DNA from: Peptococcaceae bacterium
GTDB taxonomy: Bacteria; Bacillota; Dehalobacteriia; UBA7702
Assembly (NCBI GenBank): GCA_019415505.1
Contig: DXZC01000090.1
Coordinates: 1 to 8,960, forward strand
DNA length: 8,960 bases
Direction of reading: 5' to 3'
Shown here: positions 1-6,910 of the stretch, piece after piece
How positions within the stretch are numbered: position 1 is the stretch's first letter
How the letters are laid out: each line of letters begins with the position of its first letter
Made by a program: the position numbers and the translations under genes
The notes under the pieces: generated by a model
What the model was told of the DNA's origin: nothing
The model's input: only the letters and a program-made list of their open reading frames with translations
Database searches by the model: none

Positions 1-10
1 GTTTTAACAT
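1..10 (-). CDS. Start of a further gene in the methyltransferase operon (partial)
   Basis: On the minus strand an ATG at 10-8 is preceded at good spacing by a purine-rich ribosome binding site (AAAGGGGAAA, about 13-22). Only the first three codons (Met-Leu-Lys) lie inside the window, so the product cannot be identified. It sits about 90 bases downstream of the MttB-family methyltransferase on the same strand. In known betaine and methylamine demethylation clusters the neighbouring gene often encodes the cognate corrinoid protein or the methyl-corrinoid:tetrahydrofolate methyltransferase, so one of these is a reasonable guess, but it is inference only. Confidence 0.4.
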
Positions 11-31
11 GGTTTTCCCCTTTCTTAACTA

Positions 32-65
32 ACCGATAGCGGTGGGGAATACCCCACCGCTCGGT
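32..65 (-). other. Strong intercistronic stem-loop after the methyltransferase gene
   Basis: A perfect 9-bp GC-rich stem (GCGGTGGGG at 39-47 with CCCCACCGC at 52-60, loop AATA) is extended by an outer 5-bp pairing (ACCGA 32-36 with TCGGT 61-65), leaving a two-base bulge. It lies between the methyltransferase stop codon and the ribosome binding site of the next gene. On the minus strand no U-tract follows it, so it is not a classical intrinsic terminator. A partial attenuator or an mRNA-stabilising or processing hairpin fits better. Confidence 0.6.
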
Positions 66-102
66 CAATATGGCATTTATAGTTTTAAGGAAAGCATGTT
101 TA

Positions 103-1530
103 TTAGCTTAATTCCTCGCTTCTCTTAGCGATAAAGTCGCAGAGTTCTTTATCCAAAGCTTCGTCCAGAGCGGGAGCTTCATAGGAAGCGAGCAAGCTGT
201 GCCATTTGTCGTAAGCAACTTCTGCCACGGTTTTGCGGCCTTTGTTGTTCCAATCCTGCCAGTTGCCACGGTCGCTCACGTAGACGTCGCGCTGTTCTTC
301 ACGACACATGGAGAAAGTGGAAGGCTGATAGAGGAAGTGACCGCCGGGGCCCACTTGTTTGATATCAGCCATGAGGAATTTTTCTTCGGACATATCATAG
401 CCCTTGAGGAATTTGTTGACCAGGCCGGCAATTTCATCATCAATAATGAATTTTTCGTAGGAGAAAGAGGTGTAGTACTGCATGATACCGGCGGCATGGA
501 GAACGTAGTTGATACCGGAGGTAGCAGCGGCCATTAAAGTGAGCATAGATTCGTAACCGGCCTGAGCGTCAACAACCTTAGCGTCGCAGAGGCCGCCACC
601 ACCACGGGTGGGAACACCATAGAAGCGCCCCATCTGGGCGGTAGCCGCGGTGTAGAGGGCAGTTTCAGCGGAGCCGATAGAGAGAGACATAGCTCTCATA
701 TCGCAAGCGCCGGAGGTGGAACCCATAATCACAGGGGTACCGGCGTTAACCAGCTGTGCCAGGCAGGTACCGGCAATAATTTCAGCCATTTGCAGCGCCA
801 GGGAGGCGGCCATGGCCACGGGGCCGGTGGAACCGCTCATTACCAGGGAGGAGATGAGGCAGCACTGGCCGGCTTCAGCATAGGTCATCAGGGCGCCGAG
901 CATTCTTTCATCATATTTCAAGGGGGTAATGGAGTTGATTAAAGTGATTAAAGCGGGATTCTTTTTGAGGTTTTCTTTGCCGCCGAAAATCATAGCGGCC
1001 ATTTCCACGGAATCACTAGCGCCAACAACACCATAGGCGCTGCCATTGAAGGGTTTGTCGGAATATTTAATATGGCTGTAGAGCTGTTTAATGGGGCGGA
1101 GTTCGGCGGGAACATCGTTGGGTTCGCAAACATTACCGCCGGTGTGGTTGATGTTCTGGCTCATATGAGTCAATTTTACGATGTTGTCATAATCTGCCAT
1201 CTTGGAATCACGGATATCGCCTTTGAGGTCATAGATGAAGGGAGCGCCGTAGGCAGGGGTGAGGATAAGGTCGGTATGGTTGCATTTTACAGTTTTCTGG
1301 GGGTCACGGGCAGCCAGGGTAAATTCGCTGGGGCATTTTTTGAGCAATGCTTCCACATCGTCACGTTTGAAAAAAACTTTGTCCCCTTCTACTTTAAAAC
1401 CGGCATTTTTGAATACTGTCAAAGCGGGCTCGTATTCAAATACGCAGCCTACCTCTGCGAGGATTTCCATGCTATGTTCATGTACTTTCAATACTTCTTC
1501 TTGGGTTAAAACGTCAAATTTAGGAATCAT
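103..1530 (-). CDS. MttB-superfamily (trimethylamine/glycine betaine-type) corrinoid methyltransferase, non-pyrrolysine
   Basis: This 475-residue protein belongs to the MttB superfamily, TIM-barrel enzymes that move a methyl group from a quaternary or tertiary amine to the Co(I) centre of a partner corrinoid protein in the cytoplasm. Family-like segments include GSTSGACDMRAMSLSIGSAE (270-289), followed by PTRGGGGLCDAK (307-318) and DAQAGYESM (321-329). The frame is open throughout with no internal TAG and ends in TAA, so it is not a pyrrolysine enzyme of the true trimethylamine type. It is instead comparable to the glycine betaine methyltransferase MtgB and its carnitine or proline betaine relatives. 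The frame extends upstream to 1647, but the start at 1530 is chosen because it has an AAGGAG site at correct spacing and the family N-terminus (MIPKFDVLTQEE). The BCCT transporter gene lies 67 bases upstream on the same strand, implying one operon. The substrate is not determined; the family assignment is secure. Confidence 0.93.
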   Translation of the reverse strand: MIPKFDVLTQEEVLKVHEHSMEILAEVGCVFEYEPALTVFKNAGFKVEGDKVFFKRDDVEALLKKCPSEFTLAARDPQKTVKCNHTDLILTPAYGAPFIYDLKGDIRDSKMADYDNIVKLTHMSQNINHTGGNVCEPNDVPAELRPIKQLYSHIKYSDKPFNGSAYGVVGASDSVEMAAMIFGGKENLKKNPALITLINSITPLKYDERMLGALMTYAEAGQCCLISSLVMSGSTGPVAMAASLALQMAEIIAGTCLAQLVNAGTPVIMGSTSGACDMRAMSLSIGSAETALYTAATAQMGRFYGVPTRGGGGLCDAKVVDAQAGYESMLTLMAAATSGINYVLHAAGIMQYYTSFSYEKFIIDDEIAGLVNKFLKGYDMSEEKFLMADIKQVGPGGHFLYQPSTFSMCREEQRDVYVSDRGNWQDWNNKGRKTVAEVAYDKWHSLLASYEAPALDEALDKELCDFIAKRSEELS

Positions 1531-1575
1531 GGTTCTAATCTTCTCCTTTTTATTTATACTTTTTTTATTATTGTC

Positions 1576-1590
1576 GCGGCTAAAAGCCGC
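1576..1590 (-). other. Short hairpin between transporter and methyltransferase genes
   Basis: GCGGC (1576-1580) and GCCGC (1586-1590) form a 5-bp stem with a TAAAA loop, eight bases after the transporter stop codon. On the minus strand an A-rich stretch follows rather than a U-tract, so termination is unlikely. It may adjust the relative mRNA levels of the two genes. On the plus strand it is followed by TTTT, but there is no plus-strand gene for it to terminate. Confidence 0.4.
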
Positions 1591-1597
1591 TTTTAAG

Positions 1598-3133
1598 TTA
1601 TTTGGCTGATTTTTCTTTTTTGTGCAAAAAACTGAATTCAGGGTCAAACTCCTGTTTCAAAGCTTTATAGATAGCAGCGCACATGAAGATCATAACGAAG
1701 AGATAGGGGAAAGCTGCCACAATGGAAACTGTTTGTAGAATACTGAGGATAGCGGTACCGCCCACAATAATGCAGATAGCGGTTACAGCGCCTTGGGCGA
1801 TGCCCCAACCGGTACGCAGCTTTTTGCTGGGATCCATGTTGCCGTTGGAGGTGAGCATAGAGAGAACGAAGGTAGCGGAGTTCGCCGCGCCGAGGAAGCA
1901 GAAGACAATGAGAAGAATAGCCAGAGGCGCGGTGACCTGGAACAAGGGTAGCTGTTCCAACAGGGCGAAAAGGCCGGTGGTATAGTCGTTGGCAACGGCA
2001 GCCTGAATAGCGCCGCTGGAAATGGCGTCGATGTTAAAAGCAGCACCGCCGTAGATGGCGAGCCAGATAAAGCCGAAGCCGGCGGGGAGGAGCATTACAG
2101 CGAAAAGATACTCACGAATGGAGCGGCCCTTGGAAACGCGGGCAACGAACTGACCGCAGAAGGGAGCCCAAGCAATCCACCAAGCCCAGTAAAAAACAGT
2201 CCAACCCTGAATAAAGGAAGCGTTTTCCATCCACAGGCTCTTCTGGATAAGACCGCCCAGGTAACCGCCGAGGGTAGTTGTGAAGATATCGCAGATGAAC
2301 ACAGCGCCGCCGAAGAGGAAGATGAAGACCATAAAGCCGATAGATATCCAGATTTTAATATCAGCAACCAGCTGCATCCCCTTTTGCAAACCGGAAACAG
2401 TAGCGATAGTGAAGAGAGCAGTTATGACAGCGATAATGAGTACCGTGAGGAAAGAGGTATTTTCGATGCCGTATACATAACCAAGGCCGCCAACGATTTG
2501 AGCAGCGCCGAGGCCAAGGGAAGTAGCAACACCGAAGATAGTGGCGATAACAGCCAAAATGTCCACAGCTTTGCCCAGCCCGCCGTTGACCCTATCACCA
2601 ATCAAGGGTTCTAAAGCGGAGCTTACGAGGAAGGGACGACCTTTGCGGAAGGCAAAATAACCCAGGCCCAAGCCGCCGACAGCGTAGATGACCCAGGGGT
2701 GAATACCCCAGTGGAAGAACATGGTTTCCATGGCTTCGTACATTGCCGCCGGGGTGCTGGGATCAGCGCTGGGGGGAGCAAGATAGTCCATAATGGGTTC
2801 GGCCACAGACCAGAATACCAAGCCAATACCCATGCCACCGCCAAAGAGCATGGTGAACCATTTAAAGTTCGAGTATTCGGGTTTGTCATCGTCCTTCCCC
2901 AGTTTGATTTTGCCGTATTTACTGAGGGCAACGGCAATGGCAAAGAGCAACAGGCAAAATACAGTAAGCAGATAAAACCAACCGAATTTCTGCGTCAAGA
3001 AGGCAAAGAGCCAATCCGCGCCGGCTTTCAAAGTTTCGGGCATAATCGCCCCGAAAATGACGAAAGCGGCAACAATGGCAACGGAAACGAACATAACCGT
3101 TTTGCTGCCTTTTGCGTTTTCATTGATTCCCAT
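1598..3133 (-). CDS. BCCT family betaine/carnitine/choline transporter
   Basis: A 511-residue integral membrane protein of the BCCT family, which carries quaternary ammonium compounds (glycine betaine, choline, carnitine, butyrobetaine) across the cytoplasmic membrane. About a dozen hydrophobic segments are visible. Diagnostic motifs are GMGIGLVFW (100-108, the glycine-rich helix of the substrate site), TSLGLGAAQ (204-212), and the signature around 311-341 that includes WTVFYWAWWIAW and ARVSKGRSIRE. The aromatic residues of the signature form the cage that holds trimethylammonium groups in studied members. The C-terminal tail after the last membrane segment is only about 20-25 residues, without the long regulatory tail of osmosensing BetP, which suggests a catabolic rather than osmotic role. 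Start 3133 has a clear AGGAGG site; the upstream extension to 3181 has none. A putative sigma-54 promoter lies upstream. The Na2-site Thr-Ser pair of BetP appears to be Gly415-Ala416 here. Confidence 0.95.
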   Translation of the reverse strand: MGINENAKGSKTVMFVSVAIVAAFVIFGAIMPETLKAGADWLFAFLTQKFGWFYLLTVFCLLLFAIAVALSKYGKIKLGKDDDKPEYSNFKWFTMLFGGGMGIGLVFWSVAEPIMDYLAPPSADPSTPAAMYEAMETMFFHWGIHPWVIYAVGGLGLGYFAFRKGRPFLVSSALEPLIGDRVNGGLGKAVDILAVIATIFGVATSLGLGAAQIVGGLGYVYGIENTSFLTVLIIAVITALFTIATVSGLQKGMQLVADIKIWISIGFMVFIFLFGGAVFICDIFTTTLGGYLGGLIQKSLWMENASFIQGWTVFYWAWWIAWAPFCGQFVARVSKGRSIREYLFAVMLLPAGFGFIWLAIYGGAAFNIDAISSGAIQAAVANDYTTGLFALLEQLPLFQVTAPLAILLIVFCFLGAANSATFVLSMLTSNGNMDPSKKLRTGWGIAQGAVTAICIIVGGTAILSILQTVSIVAAFPYLFVMIFMCAAIYKALKQEFDPEFSFLHKKEKSAK

Positions 3134-3189
3134 AATGAAAATCCTCCTACAATAAAATCTTGATAAATTATTTAGATACATTATTTAAT

Positions 3190-3205
3190 TGCAAAAACCA
3201 TGCAC
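3190..3205 (-). promoter_or_regulatory. Candidate sigma-54 (-24/-12) promoter of the transporter-methyltransferase operon
   Basis: On the minus strand the sequence GTGCATG-GTTT-TTGCA matches the consensus TGGCACG-N4-TTGCA with exact spacing and a perfect -12 element. The -24 element has T in place of the first G of the GG pair, plus two other mismatches. It would start transcription near 3179, giving a leader of about 46 bases before the transporter ATG. The adjacent sigma-54 activator gene makes this site likely, but one deviation lies in the most conserved -24 pair. Confidence 0.5.
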
Positions 3206-3251
3206 AAAAAAGCGGTGGCATGAAAAAAAATTTCAAAATATCAACTTAAAG

Positions 3252-3320
3252 TGCTGTTATGCTGTAATAAAAAAATTTTAATCCGCCAAAAATATGCAAA
3301 ACCAGTAGTTGGCAAAAATA
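3252..3320 (-). repeat. Short repeats upstream of the -24/-12 site, candidate activator-binding region
   Basis: Within 50-130 bases upstream of the putative sigma-54 promoter there are three small repeat patterns: TGCTGT twice (3252-3257 and 3260-3265); the inverted pair GCCAA (3285-3289) and TTGGC (3309-3313) separated by 19 bases; and the near-direct repeat GCCAAAAATA / GGCAAAAATA (3285-3294 and 3311-3320). The distance suits an enhancer for a Fis-type activator. The repeats are short and the region is AT-rich, so chance is possible. Confidence 0.3.
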
Positions 3321-3366
3321 AAAAATCACCAAAAATAACGAAAATCGTCTTTTTTTGGTGATTTTT
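3321..3366 (-). terminator. Hairpin terminator after the sigma-54 activator gene
   Basis: A 15-bp stem (AAAAATCACCAAAAA at 3321-3335 with TTTTTGGTGATTTTT at 3352-3366) encloses a second small stem ACGA/TCGT (3338-3341 and 3345-3348). On the minus strand it begins 27 bases after the activator stop codon and is followed by a T-rich stretch, as expected of an intrinsic terminator. The stem is symmetrical enough to act in both directions. It separates the regulator transcript from the transporter operon. Confidence 0.75.
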
Positions 3367-3393
3367 CACAACTTTTATTCAAGCAGAGAATCG

Positions 3394-4863
3394 TCAATCA
3401 ATCTCGTACTTCTTCATGCGATAAATCAGCGTGGAACGGGACAAGCCGAGTTTCCGGGCGGCTTTGCTGATATTGCCACCGCTGTTTTGCAGGGCAGTAA
3501 TGATAGTTTCTTTTTCGTTTTGGCGGATACTTGCCAGAATCCCCGAAGACGCTTTTTTACTAACTTCCTGGGAGTAGGAGGCCAAAGTCTGTCTGTTATC
3601 TCCCTCGAAACGTGATTCTGAATAGGGCTGCACTTCCGCTTGGTCGCGGCTGCGGAAGAGATAAAAGGGCAAGTGCTGCCGTTTAATAGTAATTTCCTTT
3701 TCCCGCACCAGGTTCATGGCCCCTTCTATACAATGTTTAAGCTGGCGGACGTTGCCCGGCCATTCGTAATCAAGGAAGAAGCCTGTCACATCGTCCTCTA
3801 GATTGAGGACGTTCTTGCCATAACGCTCATTATAAAGGGCAATGTAGTGATGGGCCAAAAGGAATATATCACTCTTTCGCTCGGACAACGGCGGAATCAG
3901 GATATTCACCACAGCCAAGCGATAAAACAAGTCCTCCCGAATCTCTTTATTTTCCATAATCTCTTCGGGGTTGCTGTTACAACTGCTGATGACCCGGACG
4001 TTAAAGGGTATCTGCTCCTTGCTGCCCAAGGGCTGCACCACCCGCTCCTCCATGGCGCGAAGGAGCTTGGACTGGGAGGAAAGGGGCATGGAGTTAATCT
4101 CATCCAAAAACAGGGTGCCACCGTCGGCCTCCACAAAGAGACCCTTGCGGTCCACCGCCCCGGTGTAGGCCCCTTTTTTGGTGCCAAAGAGGAGGCTCTC
4201 TATGAGGTTCTCCGGCAACGCGGCACAGTTGATAGCTAAAAACGGCTTCCCCGCCCTGGGGCTGGCCGAATGAATACTCTGGGCAAAGAGCTCCTTGCCA
4301 GTGCCGGTCATACCGTTGAGCATGATAGTGGAATCCCCCTGGGCCGCGTTTAACGCCATGGCTTTGCAGCGGATTAGAGAGGGGTGATCGCCAATGATGC
4401 TGTCAAAATTATAGAGGTTGGATTTCACCCGCTCGCCGTCACTGTCATTTTCGGCGCTGAAAAGCTTTTTTTGCAGTTCTATGTTGCGGTCTACAGTCTT
4501 TTTAAACTGGGTCACATCGCGCTGAATAGAGAAAGAACCCCAAAAGCCGTTATCCAATTCCACGGGAAAGGTATTGCAGACTTGGTAGACCTCCTGATCG
4601 TTGATGTAGTAGCGGAAGAAATATTCTTTCAGCGGCTCATGGCTACAAACCACCCGGAGCAGCGGACTTTCCGAAGGAAGTAAGTTGTACATTTCCATTA
4701 CAGTGCGGCCCTTAACTTCAGCCAAGGTGTAGCCGTCCAGCTTTTCCGCGGCTTTGTTCATGAATAAAAAGGAGCCGTGGTCATCAACAAAGTAAACAGC
4801 ATCGCCGATATTGTCAAAGATATCCCGCATCGTTGGGTTCTTATCAAAAAAATCCCGTTCCAT
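3394..4863 (-). CDS. Sigma-54-dependent transcriptional activator (PAS - AAA+ - Fis HTH)
   Basis: A 489-residue enhancer-binding protein that hydrolyses ATP to open promoters bound by sigma-54 RNA polymerase. An N-terminal PAS domain (about 11-118, with GDAVYFVDDHG at 20-30) is a likely ligand or signal sensor. The central AAA+ domain (about 154-390) has Walker A GMTGTGK (184-190), the sigma-54 contact loop as GAYTGA (231-236; more commonly GAFTGA), Walker B GGTLFLDE (248-255), the arginine-finger segment REDLFYRL (309-316) and WPGNVRQL (368-375). The C-terminal Fis-type helix-turn-helix is at 461-489 (GNISKAARKLGLSRSTLIYR). No receiver domain is present, so it is not a two-component regulator. 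The ATG at 4863 has an AAAGGAG site. It lies directly upstream of the transporter-methyltransferase operon on the same strand and most likely activates it in response to the amine substrate or a metabolite. Confidence 0.95.
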   Translation of the reverse strand: MERDFFDKNPTMRDIFDNIGDAVYFVDDHGSFLFMNKAAEKLDGYTLAEVKGRTVMEMYNLLPSESPLLRVVCSHEPLKEYFFRYYINDQEVYQVCNTFPVELDNGFWGSFSIQRDVTQFKKTVDRNIELQKKLFSAENDSDGERVKSNLYNFDSIIGDHPSLIRCKAMALNAAQGDSTIMLNGMTGTGKELFAQSIHSASPRAGKPFLAINCAALPENLIESLLFGTKKGAYTGAVDRKGLFVEADGGTLFLDEINSMPLSSQSKLLRAMEERVVQPLGSKEQIPFNVRVISSCNSNPEEIMENKEIREDLFYRLAVVNILIPPLSERKSDIFLLAHHYIALYNERYGKNVLNLEDDVTGFFLDYEWPGNVRQLKHCIEGAMNLVREKEITIKRQHLPFYLFRSRDQAEVQPYSESRFEGDNRQTLASYSQEVSKKASSGILASIRQNEKETIITALQNSGGNISKAARKLGLSRSTLIYRMKKYEID

Positions 4864-4897
4864 AGCCCTCTCCTTTCAAAATGAGTAAACGCTACTT

Positions 4898-5236
4898 TAT
4901 ATCGCTTTGAGCAATTTCCACCCCAAGTGAACATACCTAGGATAAAGATAGAGGTGAAGCCGCGTATGAAGACCAACAGCGCCGAGTCTGCCGCCAGGGT
5001 TACATAAATATAGCGGTAAAACTTACCGGTAACAAGTTGGCAAGAAAAATGTCTCTGATTACACCGCCGCTCAGAACAGTAAGAATGTCACAGAAGATAA
5101 CGTCCCAAATAGCCAGTTCCTTTTTGCTGGCAACCGTGGCACCTAAACACGCCGCAAAAACTCCAATGCCGCTGAGTTGCACAATAAAGCGAAGGATTTC
5201 CAAGGGTTCACCTTCCATTCTGTTCTGTTGCTCCAA
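4898..5236 (-). pseudogene. Frameshifted, C-terminally truncated UPF0126/TRIC-like membrane protein
   Basis: The first frame (from TTG 5236 or ATG 5218 down to a stop at 5000) encodes a hydrophobic protein ending its conserved part in LTVLSGGVIRDIFLANLLPV. The GG-x-x-RD-x-x-L motif is typical of the UPF0126 (YicG/YadS, TRIC-fold) family, whose members have about 200 residues in two such repeats. At the run of four A on the plus strand (5018-5021) one extra base would continue the reading as SFYRYIYVTLAADSALLVFI, which resembles the continuation of the first repeat. Even then the second repeat is missing, because the activator gene begins at 4863. A good promoter remains in front. The relic is therefore broken by a one-base frameshift plus loss of the 3' half. 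The family call rests on motif memory. Confidence 0.6.
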
Positions 5237-5265
5237 ATTATAACAACCTCAGCCAAGAAAAGCAA
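5237..5265 (-). promoter_or_regulatory. Sigma-70-type promoter upstream of the UPF0126 relic and the activator gene
   Basis: On the minus strand TTGCTT (5265-5260) and a perfect TATAAT (5242-5237) are separated by 17 bases. The start of transcription would be near 5230, just before the relic coding sequence. As no terminator is evident between it and the activator start at 4863, this promoter may now supply the activator with a roughly 370-base leader made from the dead gene. Confidence 0.6.
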
Positions 5266-5966
5266 CTAATTCCTGGGCAACGCTAAGCCATTTATTGCGA
5301 TTTTCAACTTTCGCCTTCGTGTGACTTCCCCGCCTAAACCATAGCCAAATAAGACCGGCGAGCAGGTTTTAAAGGATAAGCTAGTTGCCTACGCCTCAGA
5401 TACATAATCTGCTTCAGACTATGAAGTTCCTAGATATGACTTTGTTGCAGGCTGCCACAAAAACTTCAAGGAAAACATTGCCTCTGGAAGATTGTACCCC
5501 TTGGCCAGGCAAGTATGCCTTAGACAAATTCACGAAAAGTAGGAGACAGCCATGGCAAACTGGGACGCATAGCGGGGTTCCTTGTTTAAACTGGCAGTAA
5601 CGCGGTCTGCCTAACATTGGCTGCTATGATATATACGGCTAACGCCCCTTTGCTCCCTGTTTCACAGGTTGATACATTAAGCAAGGCCATTGAACCCAGA
5701 GATATTATAATGTCTGGCGTCAAAACACAGGTTAAAACAAAGGTGCAAAATATAGCCTCAAGTTAAAGCGCCAGATGCAAATTGGCAAACTTCAGAGGTT
5801 AATTAAAGTATTACACGGCGGGACAGTCCGAAGCTGTTATAAAGCTAAGGCAATAGCTACCAATACCGCAGTATGGGCGTTAAATCGCCTGACTACACCG
5901 GCGGTGCAGGGCTATTCCTTGGCACATAACGGCTGATTATCCTCTACATAAAAAATACAAGAAAAA
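5266..5966. other. Gene-poor, apparently decayed interval
   Basis: No frame gives a convincing gene with a ribosome binding site and recognisable domain. Several plus-strand stretches stay open for 40-65 codons but lack a credible start and switch frame. Examples are about 5400-5540 (containing DYEVPRYDFVAGCHKNF, ending HEK-stop), about 5585-5765 (containing VDTLSKAIEPRDIIMSGVKT) and 5736-5933 (containing AIATNTAVWALNRLTTPAVQ). They may be fragments of eroded plus-strand genes, but I cannot assign a family. No RNA gene or inverted repeats of an insertion sequence were seen. Confidence 0.4.
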
Positions 5967-5996
5967 TTGTGCTATTTCACGAATCTATGGTATAAT
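5967..5996 (+). promoter_or_regulatory. Sigma-70 promoter with extended -10, upstream of the PucR-type gene
   Basis: TTGTGC (5967-5972) and TATAAT (5991-5996) are separated by 18 bases, and the -10 is preceded by TGG, giving an extended TGnTATAAT element. Transcription would begin about 20 bases before the ATG at 6023, leaving a very short leader. The near-consensus -10 suggests the promoter is intact even though the gene behind it is truncated. Confidence 0.7.
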
Positions 5997-6022
5997 TATT
6001 TTAGATATTTTGGCGTGAAAGA

Positions 6023-6910
6023 ATGTTTGGCTTGAGTATTATAATCAGGAATATTTTAAAAATTCCAATTTTAAGTAAATCCGAGCTTATCGCCGGCGAA
6101 AAAGGTATTGACAACCAGGTAGACGGCATTGCGCTGATGGAAAGCATCGATAGCATCCGCTGGCTGAAACCGAACAACTTAGTTATCACCAATGCCCAAA
6201 TCCTCAAAGAGGAACCGAAAATCGGCGAAAGAATCGTTCGCACCCTTGCCAAACGCAATGTAGCAGGTATTGCATTGAAGCTAAACCGTTATATTCAAGA
6301 AGTTCCCGCTGCCATGAAAAAGGCTGCCGATGAGCTGAATTTCGCTATTATCGGCCTACCCTACAATATTACATCAACCCAAATTATCAACGCTGTATCT
6401 TTTGAAATCTTTCGAGCCGAGATAAAACAGCCGCGCTACGAATACGAAAACGATTTTTTGCAGAATCTCATCCTCAACAATATTGACAGCCAGGTTATCC
6501 ACAGCACTATGCTCAACATGGGCTGGACCTCACAAATGGCCATGGCGGTTCTGGTCATCAAAGATAAAGACCTTATTATTGACGATAAATTTGTGAGCTT
6601 ATGCAAGAAGAACGGCTTCTCTCGCTGCTTTCCCCTACAGCGCCACACCGTTGTCATCGCAGAGCTGGAAAAAACGGTAGCGGAGCAAATTATTAACCTT
6701 GGAGTGGTCCCGGAAAAGGGCGCCAACACCCTACTGGAATCGGTTCTGAGTTTCTACCGTGACATGACAACTACTTACCCTACCCACCGCAGCAAAATCG
6801 GCATTGGCATACCGGTGACTGACCTAACCGCCATTTCTCAAAGTTATTACCAGGCCCAGATTTCTCTGTGCCTCAATCTGGCCTGCGAGAGCGACTACCC
6901 ACTAACCTAA
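6023..6910 (+). CDS. PucR-family transcriptional regulator, C-terminally truncated (no HTH)
   Basis: The 295-residue product begins with a PucR N-terminal ligand-sensing domain (about 7-130; pattern NILKIP, then LIAGEKGIDNQVDGIALME at 22-40 and RWLKPNNLVITNA at 46-58). It continues into the GGDEF-like middle domain (about 155-285), ending in SKIGIGIPVTDLTAISQSYY (257-276) and a stop shortly after. Complete PucR regulators usually have 400-550 residues and finish with a C-terminal helix-turn-helix, which is absent here. The stop overlaps the stop of the convergent DUF6282-like gene, which also looks cut short. The start is uncertain: ATG 6023 has only GAAAG immediately before it, and an in-frame TTG at 6032 has that motif at better spacing. 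The protein can probably no longer bind DNA, so it is either a dead remnant or at most an effector-binding fragment. Confidence 0.8.
   Translation: MFGLSIIIRNILKIPILSKSELIAGEKGIDNQVDGIALMESIDSIRWLKPNNLVITNAQILKEEPKIGERIVRTLAKRNVAGIALKLNRYIQEVPAAMKKAADELNFAIIGLPYNITSTQIINAVSFEIFRAEIKQPRYEYENDFLQNLILNNIDSQVIHSTMLNMGWTSQMAMAVLVIKDKDLIIDDKFVSLCKKNGFSRCFPLQRHTVVIAELEKTVAEQIINLGVVPEKGANTLLESVLSFYRDMTTTYPTHRSKIGIGIPVTDLTAISQSYYQAQISLCLNLACESDYPLT

Noticed and set aside
199..537. Plus-strand open frame opposite the methyltransferase gene
   Set aside because: It is antisense to a well-supported gene, has no ribosome binding site and no recognisable domain. The same applies to the other antisense frames at 1072-1609, 2280-3163 and 3847-4683.
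103..1530. Possible pyrrolysine-containing methyltransferase
   Set aside because: The frame contains no internal TAG codon and ends in TAA, so no pyrrolysine insertion is needed.
5385..5617. Overlapping plus (5385-5600) and minus (5414-5617) frames of about 70 codons
   Set aside because: Neither has a ribosome binding site or recognisable family features, and they overlap each other. A third frame in the same stretch looks more protein-like, so they are probably chance frames.
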